A DNA stretch of 64,000 nt from contig OZ024872.1 of the NCBI GenBank assembly GCA_964017185.1, positions 42,104,188 to 42,168,187 on the forward strand, written 5' to 3'. How positions within the stretch are numbered: the first letter of the stretch is position 1; the number at the start of each line of letters is the position of its first letter. The notes below the pieces were generated by a model that ran no database searches, was not told the origin of the DNA, and saw only the letters and a program-made list of their open reading frames with translations. Made by a program: the position numbers and the translations under genes. Shown here one piece after another: positions 63,700-64,000 of the stretch. The stretch comes from Rugalucina vietnamica (lineage: Eukaryota; Mollusca; Bivalvia; Lucinida; Lucinidae).

Positions 63700-63794
63700 A
63701 TATCTTCTTTTTCCAAAAGGTTTAGATATTCACCACTATCTGCTTTGCTGCCAGATAACTCTGCCTCAGTTCCTATAACTCTGAGCACATTTTC
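63700..63794 (-). pseudogene. CLSPN: Third tandem copy of the CLSPN 63311-63484 exon 5' half
   Basis: Most diverged copy: ENVLRVIGTEAELSGSKADS, GEYLNLLEKEDIMEVA, then a stop. Acceptor gttacag retained, donor absent. Confidence 0.75.
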
Positions 63795-64000
63795 CTGTAA
63801 CTTACAACTTTTGACAAGATTTTCATGTGGTGCTTTCCTTTCCCGGAATGGACCTTGTTTCTGGAATGGACATTTCTATGTGTCCTGGGGAAAGGGTGAC
63901 CTGGAATATGCACATACTGTGATTAGTTCAAATATTGTGCAGTTTAGGTACTGCAAAATTGTGCTCCATGCGACTGGGTAGAATCCTAGCTCAAATCCTC

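Noticed and set aside
63549..63794. Two further claspin exons
   Set aside because: Acceptors are present but donors are missing and frames hit stops; they are partial duplicates.

Overview
The window is animal nuclear DNA, almost certainly from a bivalve mollusc. Genes are split into short exons with GT-AG introns, and most of the rest is transposon-derived. One element family has the pearl/BIV160 layout known from bivalves: a short left arm, ~150-bp tandem repeats, an ACGG microsatellite and a hairpin right end. The species cannot be told from the sequence.

All recognisable host genes lie on the minus strand. From right to left: (1) the 3' part of claspin (CLSPN), seven exons from 63484 down to a stop at 51513; its 5' part lies beyond 64000. 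(2) A KCTD3/SHKBP1-type gene, 18 coding exons rebuilt from 44998 down to 23489, encoding an N-terminal BTB/T1 domain, a Ser/Arg-rich linker and a WD40 region; reading phase agrees across all 17 introns. Its last exon is uncertain. (3) An exon at 4007-4889 encoding a predicted N-myristoylated SAM-domain protein. (4) An exon at 190-1537 encoding an nSTAND3-type P-loop NTPase. The phases of (3) and (4) are compatible, so they may be one gene: a lipid-anchored SAM + STAND NTPase resembling an NLR-like sensor.

The rest is repeats. At 4943-11082 a 6.1-kb unit with inverted ends carries a ~187-bp satellite array interrupted by a pearl-type Helitron. At 14441-15335 there is a G-rich minisatellite. 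Helitron-like elements with gctcacct...aggtgagc hairpin ends lie at 15467, 37555, 47263, 51677 and 58245-62061. About 18 copies of one MITE (family A) and about 10 of another (family B) are scattered through introns, some nested. At 32647-36411 a TTAA-flanked, nearly palindromic element carries degraded LINE fragments in both arms. Nested hAT-like elements occupy KCTD3 intron 1.

The genes show no operon-like arrangement. Claspin acts in the ATR-CHK1 checkpoint; KCTD3/SHKBP1 proteins act in channel or receptor trafficking; the SAM/nSTAND3 locus looks like an innate-sensor candidate. The most striking structural points are the tandem duplications of claspin exons, the many transposon ends within ~30 bp of splice sites, and the satellite carried between inverted ends.
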